Numbered from the stretch's first letter, positions 8,255 through 17,987 are shown. The stretch is DNA of 64,000 nt from Spirosoma telluris (GCA_003259005.1 QLII01000001.1:1302001-1366000); one strand, 5' to 3'. Translations and numbers: made by a program. The notes: a model not told the origin generated them from the sequence alone.

Positions 8255-9367
8255 TCATTCGCTCATTTCGCCACTAATGGGTTGAGCCAGAAGCGTTCGT
8301 AAGCGGGTTGTGGCTACTAAACCGCGGTCACTTTCGCGGCCAAGTAACACCATAAGTTTGGTTATAGCTGCTTCAGTTGTGATGTCGGAACCACTTATAA
8401 CACCTATTTGGAGTAATGGCGTGCTGGTTTGATATTGGCCCTGTGTAACTCGTCCTCCTTCACACTGCGACACATTAAACACCAAAACGCCCCGGTCAAT
8501 AGCTTCTTTGAGGGTATTCAGAAACCAGGCATCTGTCGGGGCATTTCCCGCGCCAAACGTTTCGAGAACCAGGCCCCGCAAATTGGGTATGTTGACAATC
8601 GACTCAACTACTGGCTGTGTGATGCCTGGAAAAAGTTTCAGAATCGTTACGTTGGGGTCTAGTACCGTTCGGAGGGTCAAGGTCTGGTTGGGCTGGTAGG
8701 GACGAATGAACAGGCGGTTGTAGTCAATCCGTACACCCGCAGTGGCCAGATGTGGGTAATTCTCGGAGGCAAATGCATTGAATTGAACGCTTTCCCGCTT
8801 AGTGGAGCGATTACCCCGCAACAGCAGTGAATTGAAATATACGCATACCTCGGGCACCATGGGACGGCCACCTGTCAGAGAATCAGGTTCATCAGGCGTA
8901 TCTACTGCCGCTGCGATTTCGAGCGCTGTGATAAAATTTTCACGTGCATCGCTTCGAGCTACCCCAATGGGCAATTGAGCACCCGTTAGAATAACGGGTT
9001 TATTGAGCCCAACCAGCATAAAACTCAATGCCGATGCAGTATAAGACATCGTATCGGTGCCATGCAGAATGACAAAGCTGGTGTATTGGTCGTAATTCGT
9101 CTGAATAATGCGCGCCAGTTCGACCCAAACCGCCGGTTTCATATTCGACGAATCAATGATTTCCGGCAGCGTTAGCAAGGTTATATCGAAATCGAGCCGA
9201 TTAAGTTCAGGCAGACGGTCTAGCACCCGCTCAAAATCGAAAGGTACTAATTGACTGGCATGTGGGTCGTAAACCATGCCAAACGTGCCGCCCGTATAAA
9301 TTACTAAAACAGACGAACGGGAACTTCTGGCAGCAATCGGATTAATGTGAATTGTTCTGTAAGCCAT
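8255..9367 (-). CDS. ansA: Type I (cytoplasmic) L-asparaginase
   Basis: The enzyme hydrolyses L-asparagine to aspartate and ammonia. In this 370-residue protein the first signature VIYTGGTFG lies at about residues 22-30, with the nucleophilic Thr28. The second, LHGTDTMSYTASALSF, lies at about residues 98-113. A GAQLPIGVARSDARENF stretch is typical of the type I branch. No signal peptide is visible, consistent with a cytosolic enzyme. Within a run of leftward genes it lies downstream of the TatD gene, separated by a 107-base gap with a hairpin repeat. It may be co-transcribed, but the link to TatD is probably only positional. Confidence 0.92.
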   Translation of the reverse strand: MAYRTIHINPIAARSSRSSVLVIYTGGTFGMVYDPHASQLVPFDFERVLDRLPELNRLDFDITLLTLPEIIDSSNMKPAVWVELARIIQTNYDQYTSFVILHGTDTMSYTASALSFMLVGLNKPVILTGAQLPIGVARSDARENFITALEIAAAVDTPDEPDSLTGGRPMVPEVCVYFNSLLLRGNRSTKRESVQFNAFASENYPHLATAGVRIDYNRLFIRPYQPNQTLTLRTVLDPNVTILKLFPGITQPVVESIVNIPNLRGLVLETFGAGNAPTDAWFLNTLKEAIDRGVLVFNVSQCEGGRVTQGQYQTSTPLLQIGVISGSDITTEAAITKLMVLLGRESDRGLVATTRLRTLLAQPISGEMSE

Positions 9368-9397
9368 TTATTTAATGGACAATGAAAAATAAATAAA

Positions 9398-9474
9398 GGA
9401 CAATGAATAATGCATAATGAAGGTTCTCATTTGGTTAATTGCTCCCTTATTCATTGTCCATTATTCATTATCCC
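9398..9474. repeat. Heptamer-type intergenic hairpin A
   Basis: GGACAATGAATAA (9398-9410) pairs with its exact complement at 9447-9459. The right arm is two 14-base units, TTATTCATTGTCCA (9447-9460) and TTATTCATTATCCC (9461-9474). It fills the gap between tatD-like and ansA genes on the same strand. It belongs to the family described in the findings. Confidence 0.7.
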
Positions 9475-10287
9475 CTAGTCAATACTGGGCAGCAAATTAG
9501 TATAGAGAGCCGGTAGTAGCGATAAAGCATTAGCCGTTGTATGACGCGCTACGTCGTCAATACGTACCTGCTTTATATCGGCAATGCGCTGGGCTATTAG
9601 GTTCAGGTAAGAAGGTTCGTTTCGTTTGCCCCGATACGGTACGGGGGCCAGATAAGGTGCGTCTGTTTCGAGAACGAGATGTTCTAAACCGATATGTGGC
9701 AACACTTTATCAATACCTCCATTTTTGAACGTAGCCACTCCCCCAATGCCCAGCTTAAAGCCCATGGCAATAGCCCGGTTGGCCTCATCGAGCGTTCCAA
9801 CAAAACAGTGGAAAATACCCGTCAGGTTTGGCAAGGCCAAGCGTTCAATAAGATCAGCTGCTTCGGCAAAGGCATTCCGATCATGACCCGACCGCGTGTG
9901 CATCGACACCGGCAATTTTTGCTCGGCCGCCCAGCGCAGTTGCGTTTCAAAAGCCATAAACTGCTGGTCGACATAGGTCATGTCCCAATAAAAATCCAGC
10001 CCAATTTCCCCAACAGCCATAAAGGCATTCCGCTTCAACTGGTCTTCGACAACCCCCAGTTCCTGTTCAAACGTATCGGTAACGTAGGCGGGATGCAGGC
10101 CCATCATGGGCAAACAGCGTTCCGGATAGCAGTTGGCAAGGGCCATCATGCCCGCTACGGTCTCGCGGGCACAGTTAGGCATCCAGATCTGACTAATCTG
10201 CTGTATTTCAGCCCGCTGTAGCATAGCTTCCTGATCATCCGCAAACTGCTGATCGTAAATATGGGCGTGGGTGTCGATAAGTGTCAT
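9475..10287 (-). CDS. TatD family metal-dependent deoxyribonuclease
   Basis: A 270-residue TIM-barrel metallohydrolase of the TatD family, which acts as 3'-5' exonuclease or DNase in DNA repair. The metal-binding motifs are in order: DTHAHIYD at residues 5-12, VGEIGLDFYWD (about 92-102), SMHTRSGHD, IFHCFVG and LETDAPYLAPVPYRGKRNEP near the C-terminus. Length is normal for the family. The gene sits between the glycosyltransferase genes and ansA, flanked on each side by a hairpin repeat. The start is the ATG immediately before the DTHAH box. Confidence 0.92.
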   Translation of the reverse strand: MTLIDTHAHIYDQQFADDQEAMLQRAEIQQISQIWMPNCARETVAGMMALANCYPERCLPMMGLHPAYVTDTFEQELGVVEDQLKRNAFMAVGEIGLDFYWDMTYVDQQFMAFETQLRWAAEQKLPVSMHTRSGHDRNAFAEAADLIERLALPNLTGIFHCFVGTLDEANRAIAMGFKLGIGGVATFKNGGIDKVLPHIGLEHLVLETDAPYLAPVPYRGKRNEPSYLNLIAQRIADIKQVRIDDVARHTTANALSLLPALYTNLLPSID

Positions 10288-10299
10288 ATCTAAAATGAG

Positions 10300-10372
10300 T
10301 GAAGAGTGATGAATGAAAAGTGAAGAATAGGTTAAGTCAGCTTATTTTTCACTTTTCATTCATCACTCTTCA
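10300..10372. repeat. Heptamer-type intergenic hairpin B
   Basis: A 30-base arm (10300-10329, beginning TGAAGAGTGATG) pairs with 10343-10372 with a single mismatch across a 13-base loop. Inside the arm, AGTGATGAATGAAA (10305-10318) is followed by AGTGAAGAATAGGT (10319-10332), a 14-base period. It fills the gap between two leftward genes. Confidence 0.8.
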
Positions 10373-10384
10373 TTTTTAGTTTCT

Positions 10385-11399
10385 TCATTTATAGTTCCTT
10401 CCTTTCCACTCAATCTTGGTTGGCAACAGGTAAAAAGCTACCGATAGCGGACCGATAATGAGTTGATAGATATCAAACAGCAACGCATACGGCCATAAGT
10501 TGGTTTGTTTTAATCGGCTCAATCCAAACGAAAGTACCATTGTTTGGATCATCAGTTTGCTCAAATACACACCAAGGGCCAAAATGGGCGAAATCCAGGC
10601 CAGCACGAGCAGAAGAGGAGCGGCCAGATACTGCATATATAATAACACGACCATCCAGAGCGGCAAATCGGTTGCCCCGCGCATCCACCGCTTGCGCTGC
10701 TGTAAAAATGCACCGATGGTATCAACAGGTTTTGTTCGGGCCAGTACCTTCTCATCCAGCAGGTTTTTAAAATCGTAGCCTTTTTGACAACAGCCTGAAA
10801 TAACACATAATCTTCAGTCACCGAGAAGGGAAGCGATTCGTAACCGCCAACGGCATCATAAGCCTTCCGGCTCACAGCCATATTATTCCCCATAGCCGTT
10901 ACGGGTATGCCAACGCTACTCATCAAATGGGTTAGCGTCAGGTTATAGAGCCAGTCGATGGTTTGGAACTTATGGAAAAACGTTGGGCCTTCGGGGAGGG
11001 TAGCTCCAGTAATAACACCCATATTTCCTACGAACTGTTGGCTCATGTTGGTAAGCCAATCAGAAGGAATCTGCGTGTCAGCATCCGTAAAAAACAGGAC
11101 CTGCCCCGAGCCTGTTTAGCTAATTGCGCCAGTACGTTGGCCTTTCCCTTTAACCCGGAATCGGATTCGGGAATGTTTAGTATGCGAAAATTAGGCCTCT
11201 CCCGTATAAAACCAGCGACAAGTTGAGCAGTTTGATCCGTAGACTGGTCATTCCCGATGAGTACCTCTACTGATCCAGGGCTGTAATGAAGCTGGGTAAT
11301 GGCCTGTAGGCATGCCAGAATGGTGACCTCTTCATTTCGGGCCGCGATCAGGATGCTTATCGACGGATTAACGGAAACTGGCTGGTTAGTATCCAGCAT
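10385..11399 (-). pseudogene. GT2 family glycosyltransferase, two frameshifts
   Basis: A membrane-associated GT2 transferase of about 340 residues, broken into three frames. Restoring one base in the CCCC run at 11104-11107 joins ...GQVLFFTDADTQIPSDWLTN to MSQQFVGNMG. Restoring one at 10779-10780 joins VVKKGYDFKNLLDEKV to the QQRKRWMRGATDLPLW segment. The repaired protein shows a GT-A nucleotide-binding start (ISILIAARNEE), a DAD metal site, a TEDYVL box, a QxxRW box (QQRKRWMRG) and C-terminal membrane helices. ATG 11399 overlaps the deacetylase stop by 14 bases; an upstream start at 11444 is possible. The product probably works with the neighbouring GT2, deacetylase and flippase-like genes on a surface glycan or glycolipid. 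Confidence 0.8.
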
Positions 11400-12033
11400 A
11401 AACAGGTTGCGGAACAGCCCGGAACGAATACCCCCGTTCGGCAAAATAAGTCAACATTCGGGGCAGCACATACCGCATAGTTGGCCAGGCCTTCAGGCTA
11501 TCGTGAAAGACAACAATCGATCCGGGTTTTGTGTATTGAATCGTCTTTTTCAGGCAAACATCGGCGGGTAGTTTCTGGTCAAAATCACCCGTTAGCACAT
11601 CCCACATAACAATGGAATAATTTTCCATCACCTGGGCAGCCTGTGTCTTTTTAATGCGACCATAAGGTGGTCTGAACAAGGATGTTTCAACCCCTAAATA
11701 GGACTGGCATTTTTGGATATTTTCCAGATAAACCGAATCATCCGTTTTCCAGCCATTGAGGTGATTGAACGTGTGATTACCGACCATATGCCCCGCTTCG
11801 AGTACTTTGTAAAGCATATCCCGATGCTTGCGAACGTTGTCGCCAATGCAAAAGAACGTAGCCTGGGCCGAAAATTTATCCAGTTGCCCCAGCACGAACT
11901 CAGTCACTTCGGGAATAGGCCCGTCATCGAACGTCAGATAAATCGTTGGCTCAGACTCATCCTCAATCTTCCACCAACACTCTGGATAGACCGTTCGGAG
12001 CAAAAAGTTAGACTTATGAAGAAAAAATGACAA
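11386..12033 (-). CDS. Polysaccharide deacetylase (NodB homology, CE4 family)
   Basis: A 215-residue carbohydrate esterase of the NodB fold, which removes acetyl groups from N-acetylated sugars. The motifs are TFDDGP at about residues 33-38 (catalytic Asp and metal Asp), HMVGNHTFNH at about 80-89 (metal His pair) and RPPYGRIKK at about 118-126 (catalytic pocket). WDVLTGDFDQ follows. No signal peptide is obvious; the N-terminus (FFLHKSNFLLRTVYP) resembles many Cytophagales CE4 proteins fused into glycosyltransferase operons. The stop overlaps the start of the downstream GT2 gene. Confidence 0.9.
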   Translation of the reverse strand: MSFFLHKSNFLLRTVYPECWWKIEDESEPTIYLTFDDGPIPEVTEFVLGQLDKFSAQATFFCIGDNVRKHRDMLYKVLEAGHMVGNHTFNHLNGWKTDDSVYLENIQKCQSYLGVETSLFRPPYGRIKKTQAAQVMENYSIVMWDVLTGDFDQKLPADVCLKKTIQYTKPGSIVVFHDSLKAWPTMRYVLPRMLTYFAERGYSFRAVPQPVYAGY

Positions 12034-12036
12034 AAT

Positions 12037-12094
12037 AGTTTACGGTTTATAGTTTACGGTCTACAGTTAGCCGATTCATGACGAACCGTAAACT
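12037..12094. repeat. Heptamer-type intergenic repeat C
   Basis: Two direct 14-base units, AGTTTACGGTTTAT (12037-12050) and AGTTTACGGTCTAC (12051-12064), are followed by an inverted copy AACCGTAAACT (12084-12094) that can pair with the first unit. It lies between two leftward genes. Confidence 0.7.
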
Positions 12095-12109
12095 GAAAAC
12101 CAAACCTGT

Positions 12110-13231
12110 TCAACTTAACTTGCGGTCTTTCCAGACATACCCTTTCCCCTGAGCTGCCAGCCCGAAGAAAACAACGTAAAGTGGATAAATCAATTGTGTC
12201 AGTGGAATAACGTTCACCGACGATTTTTTTTGTAAAAAAACAAGAATCTGTCGTAAAAACAAAAACTCAGGTACTGCTTTTAATCCTATAACTACAAGCG
12301 TCGTATTTCCGTTTAAAAATCCAGTTAACCAAGCGACAATAGCTACAATTGGGGCAGCATTACTCAGGAAAACAAAAACTGCCAGTAGCGACGGCAAATA
12401 ACTCTCGTAAGCCCGCCACTTACTCGCCCACCGTTTGCGCTGGTTGTAAAATGCACGCATTGACCGATGGGGTTTCGTGCGGACAATGGCGTTGGCATTT
12501 TTCAGAAACCGAACTCCATTGGGATAGCGGGCGGCAATCTTGTGCATCAGGAACTCATCATCACCCGATGCCAGATGATCAACACCCGCAAAGCCGCCAA
12601 CTTCCACAAATACTTCCTTTACGTAACAAAGGTTGGCACCGTTGCACATGGTTGGAAAATCAAGAGCCATGGAACAGGCACCGGTCCCAATCAGGCTGGC
12701 AAATTCAACCGTTTGTAAAGAGTCAAATAGATTCTCTTCGGTTGTAAAGGTTACCGGGCCCGAAATCAGTCGGGCATTTGTTTGTGAATAGAAAGCGGCT
12801 ATGGCTGTTAGCCAATGAGGTCCAACGCGACAATCTCCGTCCGTCGTGACAATAAGGCTTCCCTTTGCCAGAGAAATACTTTGAGTAATCGCCCGCTTTT
12901 TGGGTGAAGCCGTTTGCTCGTTGGTTAAGGGCAATGGGTGCAGGTCAAAAGATGACCTCCGGGCATATGCCTGAACAATAGCTAGTGTATTATCTGTGGA
13001 TGAATCATCGGCAACAACGACTTCGAAGTGACGATAGGCTTGCTGGCTAAGATCCTGGAGAAGATCTTCAATGGATTCGGCCTCATTACGAACGGGTATT
13101 ACAACGGTAATAACAGGCGCATCGCCATCCACAACGACTGACTGAACTTGCGGAATTCGTAGCCAGGTTAGCCAGAGGATAAACGTAAAGAGCGCATACA
13201 AAAGGCTAACTGCCAGTAAAAAAAAAGTCAT
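12110..13231 (-). CDS. GT2 family glycosyltransferase
   Basis: A 373-residue, intact membrane GT2 transferase. One N-terminal membrane helix (residues 1-25) precedes the GT-A domain: ITVVIPVRNEAESI, VVVADDSSTDNT (nucleotide binding), TTDGDCRVG (the DxD-type metal site), SGDDEFLMHK (acceptor or catalytic acidic box) and QRKRWASK (QxxRW). Two or three helices close the C-terminus. It is a paralogue of the frameshifted GT2 downstream. Its place between a flippase-like gene and a CE4 deacetylase suggests a shared surface glycan or glycolipid pathway. The acceptor cannot be read from sequence. Confidence 0.9.
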   Translation of the reverse strand: MTFFLLAVSLLYALFTFILWLTWLRIPQVQSVVVDGDAPVITVVIPVRNEAESIEDLLQDLSQQAYRHFEVVVADDSSTDNTLAIVQAYARRSSFDLHPLPLTNEQTASPKKRAITQSISLAKGSLIVTTDGDCRVGPHWLTAIAAFYSQTNARLISGPVTFTTEENLFDSLQTVEFASLIGTGACSMALDFPTMCNGANLCYVKEVFVEVGGFAGVDHLASGDDEFLMHKIAARYPNGVRFLKNANAIVRTKPHRSMRAFYNQRKRWASKWRAYESYLPSLLAVFVFLSNAAPIVAIVAWLTGFLNGNTTLVVIGLKAVPEFLFLRQILVFLQKKSSVNVIPLTQLIYPLYVVFFGLAAQGKGYVWKDRKLS

Positions 13232-13234
13232 TAT

Positions 13235-13382
13235 AGTCGTCAGTCAATAGTCGTCAGTCAATAGTCGTCAGTTAATAGTCGTCAGTCAATAGTCGTCAGT
13301 TAATAGTCGTTAGTCAATAGTCGTTAGTCAATAGTTGGCTCTCAGCACTTCACTATCGACTGACAACTAGCGACTAGCGACT
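13235..13382. repeat. Heptamer tandem array with inverted arm (hairpin D)
   Basis: Seven consecutive 14-base units of the type AGTCGTCAGTCAAT run from 13235 to 13332, with T/C changes at fixed places. Each unit is two degenerate heptamers (AGTCGTC, AGTCAAT). Four inverted heptamers follow at 13355-13382 (complements of AGTCGAT, AGTTGTC, AGTCGCT, AGTCGCT). It fills the gap between two leftward genes. Confidence 0.9.
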
Positions 13383-13388
13383 TTAAGG

Positions 13389-14406
13389 CTAGCGGCTAAT
13401 CTTAAGCTTCCAAACCCAAATTAATCCGATCAGTACGGGTGTCAGAATATTCGCGAACCAGAGTGTTAGGGTTGCCGAAATTAGTACAGGGGCCGAAATC
13501 AATCCTCCCGACTGCTCAAAAGGAGCAAAAACCCATAACGATGCGGCCTCCCGAACACCCAAATCGCTCAACAAATTAAAGGCAGGTGTAACGGTTTTTA
13601 CCAAAAATACCAACCCAATACTCGATGCTGAATTTGCAGGCGGCAATCGTATACCCACGGCTCGCAAAGCGCAGTAAAACTGCACTGAAAAAACCAAATA
13701 CCGGAAAACAGCAGTCCCAAGAGCCAACCCAATTTCCGAATCGGAATACAGACCTGCTATGCCCCAATAGGCTGCAAAACGCGTCAGGGTCGGTCGGCCA
13801 GACAACCATTGAACAAGCCTGCGACGCACAAGGCCAAACACGATCCCTCCCAATGACAACGTACTCAGTCCGATTAGCAACCATTGACCTGCTACTGTAT
13901 TTCGCTCAGAAACAATTGTCAGGTGATGCGCCCAGGCCACGGCTCCAAACACCAGCGCAACGTAGAATTGCATACCACCCGATACCAGCGTAGCGCCCAC
14001 CGCTTCGCTCCGATGGGTACGTACCGATAGTACACGACCAGCCGTATCGCCCAGCTGTGCAGGCAAGGCAAACCCAAGTGAAACCCCCGTTAAAACACCC
14101 CTGTATGCCTCCAAAATGACGTTTTTTCGACGCGTCGAAGTAAAATCTGCCATTTCAATGCCTCGAAACCCAGTTAACGGGCGTCAGCAACAGTAGCCCA
14201 AGTAGCCAACGTTCGGGATGTTCAACCGCACGAAGTTGCGCCTGCACGGTTTTCCAATCGAAGGGCTGTTGCCGCACTACGTGAGCGATATAGGCTACGA
14301 GTCCAGCGAAAACAACGATTTTAGCCCAAAAGATGAATTTTTTACCTGGTTTCAGCGACAAAATGTAGGAGAACACGTTACTTTGTAGGAGAGCCCAATA
14401 CCCCAT
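13389..14406 (-). pseudogene. Flippase-like / lysylphosphatidylglycerol synthase transmembrane family protein, two frameshifts
   Basis: An integral membrane protein of about 340 residues (UPF0104/LPG-synthase TM domain family), likely a lipid or glycolipid flippase. It is broken in two. Restoring one base in CCC at 14169-14171 gives PVNWGFEALKWQILLRR, and another near 14111-14112 gives SFWEAYRGVLTGVSLGFALP, the conserved E...G..G...P region of the family. Several hydrophobic segments follow, including PPANSASSIGLVFLVKT and LGVREAASLW. The ATG at 14406 is only two bases from the divergent ruvC ATG, so the true start may be the GTG at 14376. It leads the glycan gene run. Confidence 0.75.
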
Positions 14407-14408
14407 AC

Positions 14409-14999
14409 ATGATTATCACACCGATTGCATCTGCCCTCACCAAAGAAAAAATTATTCTCGGTGTCGATCCCGGAACCCAAATTGCTGGTTATGGCATCAT
14501 TTCGGTAAAAGGGGGCGTCATGACTATGATTCAGTATGGCGTGGTTCAGCTGACCAAATATAGCACTTACCAACTAAAGCTTCAGAAACTCTACGAAACC
14601 ATCCTCCGATTAATTGAGGAATACCACCCCGACGAGATGGCCATCGAAGACCCATTTTTCGGTAAAAACGTTCAGGCTATGCTTAAATTGGGGCGGGCGC
14701 AAGGAGTGGTTATGGCTGCCGCTTTATCCCGGAATATTCCAATTGTCGAGTATGCTCCCCGACGAATCAAACAGTCGGTCACAGGCAACGGAAATGCCTC
14801 CAAAGATCAGGTCTCGCAGATGGTTAGTCATTTGCTGAAAGAAAAGTTAGACCCTCAATTTTTCGACGCTACCGACGCGCTCGCCATTGCCATCTGCCAC
14901 CATTTTCACGAAAATGCGCTGCCGGTTGCACCTGGTAAGAAGACAAAAAAAGGAGCATGGGGTGCGTTTGTCAGTGAGAATTCAGGGCGAGTTATGTAG
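14409..14999 (+). CDS. ruvC: Crossover junction endodeoxyribonuclease RuvC
   Basis: The Holliday junction resolvase cleaves four-way junctions at the end of recombinational repair, working with RuvAB. This 196-residue protein keeps the four catalytic acids: Asp20 in LGVDPGT, Glu80 in MAIEDPFFGKN, and Asp153 and Asp156 in DATDALAIA. The RRIKQSVTGNGNASKDQV stretch matches the DNA-contact region. The C-terminal tail after residue 170 is Lys-rich. The ATG at 14409 leaves a 13-residue leader before KIILGVDPG. An internal start is possible, because bacterial RuvC usually begins close to this box. The gene is divergent from the flippase-like gene. Confidence 0.93.
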   Translation: MIITPIASALTKEKIILGVDPGTQIAGYGIISVKGGVMTMIQYGVVQLTKYSTYQLKLQKLYETILRLIEEYHPDEMAIEDPFFGKNVQAMLKLGRAQGVVMAAALSRNIPIVEYAPRRIKQSVTGNGNASKDQVSQMVSHLLKEKLDPQFFDATDALAIAICHHFHENALPVAPGKKTKKGAWGAFVSENSGRVM

Positions 15000-15127
15000 C
15001 CCGTCAGGGAAAAGACGATTATTCGAATGGTTTGGCGGGCTATAAACCGCAATGTTAAATTATTGAGATAAGCGATTTTGATTGCCAGAAGGCGGTACTT
15101 TTGCGCACAAGTTAGTTACTCAACACA

Positions 15128-16522
15128 TTGACGAACCAATCGAATCCGCTTGCTTTTGACCGCTATGCCTTCGGCGCTGACTTTGTTTGGGGAACTGCTA
15201 CTGCTGCTTACCAAATTGAGGGAGCCGTGGACCGCGACGGACGGACACCCTGCGTTTGGGATACGTTTGGTCGGCAAAAAGGCAAAATAAAAACGGGCGA
15301 AACTGCCGATGTGGCCTGCGAATTCTACGACCGCTACGAGTCCGATTTATTAATACATAAAGAGCTAGGATTCAATGCATTTCGCTTCTCAATAGCGTGG
15401 TCACGTATGCTGCCTGATGGCGTTGGCCCCAGGCATGGCGGGCGTATTAACGAAGCCGGGCTTGCGTTTTACGACCGGCTGATCGACCACTGTCTACGTT
15501 TGGATATTACACCCTGGATCACCCTGTATCACTGGGATTTACCCCATGCGCTTGAACTAAAGGGGGGCTGGCCTAACCGGAAAATTGTGGACTGGTTCGC
15601 GGACTTTGCCGACGTTTGTACTAAAGCCTTTGGGCATAAAGTAAAGCACTGGATTATTCTAAACGAACCACTGGCCTTTTCGGTGCTGGGTTATTTTACG
15701 GGCCAACACGCACCGGGACGGCGGAGTTTTCGAAATCTGCTTCCCGTCATTCACCACACTGCCCTGGCGCAGGCCGAGGGAGGGCGAATTGTCCGGCAGA
15801 ATGTACCGGATGCTCAGGTAGGTACAACCTTCTCCTGTTCGCCCATTGATCCGTTTACGCCCAGTGACCAGGCGGCTGCCATTCGCGTGGATGCGCTCAT
15901 GAACCGGCTGTTCATTGAACCGGCGCTAGGGCTGGGCTATCCCACCCGGGAACTCCCCTTTCTGGCTGGTATTGCCAAAAAAGTAGCCAAACCCGGCGAC
16001 ATGGAACGACTCGCTTTCGACTTCGATTTTGTTGGGCTCCAGCACTATTTCCGGGCCGTCGTCGAGCAGTCGTATTTTATGCCGTATTTATGGGCGAAAG
16101 ATGTCTCACCCCTCCGCCGGAATGTACAGACCATCACCGAAATGGGCTGGGAAGTATATCCCGAAAGCATGTACCGAATTATCCGGCAATTTGGACAGTA
16201 CGAAGGCGTAAAAAAAATTTACATTACTGAAAGTGGAGCCGCTTTCTACGACCGGGTTGAGCAGGGAATAGTCAATGATCAGGCCCGGGTTGAGTACCAT
16301 CAAAACTACCTGCAACAGGTACTTCGGGCCAAACAGGAAGGCTTACCCGTTGAGGGTTATTTTGCCTGGACCTTCCTGGACAACTTTGAGTGGGCCGAAG
16401 GATATCGGCCCCGTTTCGGCCTGGTGTATGTAGATTTCCGAACCCAGCAACGAATTATAAAAAAATCGGGGCGGTGGTTTCAGCAATTGCTCACGAAAGA
16501 GACTTTTGTTGGTAAACACTGA
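15128..16522 (+). CDS. GH1 family beta-glucosidase
   Basis: A 464-residue family 1 glycoside hydrolase that releases glucose or related sugars from beta-linked oligosaccharides. The N-terminal GH1 signature is FVWGTATAAYQIEGA (residues 19-33). The acid/base is Glu180 in ILNEPLAF and the nucleophile is Glu368 in YITESGAAF. EGYFAWTFLDNFEWAEGY near residue 420 is the typical substrate-binding segment. No signal peptide is visible, so it probably acts in the cytoplasm. The only fitting start is TTG at 15128. A TACTTTTG box at 15096-15103 resembles the Bacteroidota -7 element, but the -33 element is poorly placed. Confidence 0.93.
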   Translation: MTNQSNPLAFDRYAFGADFVWGTATAAYQIEGAVDRDGRTPCVWDTFGRQKGKIKTGETADVACEFYDRYESDLLIHKELGFNAFRFSIAWSRMLPDGVGPRHGGRINEAGLAFYDRLIDHCLRLDITPWITLYHWDLPHALELKGGWPNRKIVDWFADFADVCTKAFGHKVKHWIILNEPLAFSVLGYFTGQHAPGRRSFRNLLPVIHHTALAQAEGGRIVRQNVPDAQVGTTFSCSPIDPFTPSDQAAAIRVDALMNRLFIEPALGLGYPTRELPFLAGIAKKVAKPGDMERLAFDFDFVGLQHYFRAVVEQSYFMPYLWAKDVSPLRRNVQTITEMGWEVYPESMYRIIRQFGQYEGVKKIYITESGAAFYDRVEQGIVNDQARVEYHQNYLQQVLRAKQEGLPVEGYFAWTFLDNFEWAEGYRPRFGLVYVDFRTQQRIIKKSGRWFQQLLTKETFVGKH

Positions 16523-16621
16523 CTAAACTCAGTTTGATGATCATAATTTAATCAATTCGTCAGGTAAGTAAAGTGTCTACTTTTGCGGTTTTATAACGAA
16601 TGTAATTATCTCATTTACTCA

Positions 16622-17902
16622 ATGCCTGTTCACCTTCCCATTACCAGCCCAGAACTAGCAGTTTCGGCTATCCAATCCGGCAACCGTGTATTTATTCATA
16701 GCGTTGCGCAAACGCCCCATGTACTCATCAAGGCCATGGTAGATCGGGCCCATGAACTTACGGATGTGGAGGTTTGTCACATGCATACCGAAGGCCCGTT
16801 ACCCTACTTGGATGAACAATATCGCAACTCATTCCGGCCTAATTCCTTCTTTATGGGGCCAACATGCGCAAGCAACTCAATCAGGGTATTGGCGACTATG
16901 TTCCGGTTTTTCTGAGTGAAATTCCACTTTTGTTTCGTCGAAACATCCTGCCTATCGACGTAGCCCTAATTCAGGTTTCGCCCCGGATGAACACGGTTAC
17001 TGCTCGCTTGGCCCTTCGGTGGATATTTCCCTGGCTGCTATTCACACCGCAAAATATGTAATCGCTCAGGTCAACCCACGCGTACCCCGTACCCATGGCG
17101 ACGGACTAATTCCGGTCTCGATGCTGCACGCGGCTATTGACGTCGATGAACCTGTTTATCAGGTATTACCGGGCGAGATTAGCGCCTTAGACCGCAAAAT
17201 CGGGCAAAACGTAGCTAGTTTGGTTGAGGACGGAGCCACCCTTCAGCTCGGCATTGGGGGTATTCCAAACGCTACCCTCTCCGAACTTATCCATCACAAG
17301 GGATTGGGCATCCATACCGAAATGTTTTCAGATGGGTTATTGATCTGGTAGAACGAGGTGTTATTACGGGCGAACACAAAACGATATTGCCGTACCGCAT
17401 CGTATCGGCCTTTGTGATGGGCAGTCAGCGGGTGTATGACTTCATCGACGATAATCCGGGTGTGGCCATGAAGCAGGTCAGCTTTACCAACGATACGGCC
17501 ATTATTCGGCGCAATCCGAAAGTTACGGCGATCAATTCGGCCATCGAAATTGACCTGACCGGGCAAGTCTGCGCCGATACTATTGGCACGTATCAATACT
17601 CGGGCGTTGGCGGACAAATGGATTTTGTTCGGGGAGCCAGTTTATCGGAAGGCGGCAAGCCCATTTTTGCACTGGCCTCGACCACCACTCGGGGTGAGAG
17701 CAAGATTGTTCCGTTTTTGAAAGAAGGGGCTGGCGTAACGACCACCCGTGCGCATGTTCACTACATCGTAACGGAATACGGCATCGCCAATCTGTTTGGG
17801 CAAAATCTCCGCCAGCGTGCCCGCGCGCTCATTAACATCGCTCACCCAAACCACCGGGAAGAACTGGAACGACAGGCGTTTGCACGCTTTGGTAATGTGT
17901 AG
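16622..17902 (+). pseudogene. Acetyl-CoA hydrolase/transferase family protein, three frameshifts
   Basis: An enzyme of about 427 residues that moves CoA between acyl-CoA and acetate-type acceptors (related to 4-hydroxybutyrate CoA-transferase and succinyl-CoA:acetate CoA-transferase). Three single-base losses break it: GGGG at 16855-16858, CCCC at 16981-16984 and GGG at 17334-17336. Restoring each gives NSFFMGANMRKQLNQG, ALIQVSPPDEHGYCSLG and MFSDGVIDLVERGVI. The repaired protein keeps the GIGGIPNA CoA-loop motif and the catalytic Glu region GIHTEMFSDG. ATG 16622 is chosen, as the frame upstream offers only TTG. A TACTTTTG box lies at 16578-16585. Confidence 0.85.
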
Positions 17903-17948
17903 CCAACTCCATGTAGTATTTTCGATACGTTCATTATTTCGACAACAC

Positions 17949-17987
17949 AAATGCCAAACGAAGCTAGTTTGCTCCATTTGGCATTTT
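17949..17987 (+). terminator. Intrinsic terminator between convergent genes
   Basis: AAATGCCAAA (17949-17958) pairs with TTTGGCATTT (17977-17986), followed by further T residues. It ends the rightward CoA-transferase gene and may also serve the opposing gene. Confidence 0.8.

Noticed and set aside
9694..10221. 175-codon rightward frame inside the TatD gene
   Set aside because: The leftward TatD frame has all metal-binding motifs; the rightward one is an antisense shadow.
13235..13332. Possible CRISPR array
   Set aside because: The 14-base units are contiguous, with no spacers and no cas genes nearby, so it is a tandem repeat.
15096..15103. TACTTTTG as a firm promoter for the GH1 gene
   Set aside because: The -7 box fits but the nearest TTTG (15077-15080) is only 15 bases away, too close for the usual spacing, so it was not listed as a feature.
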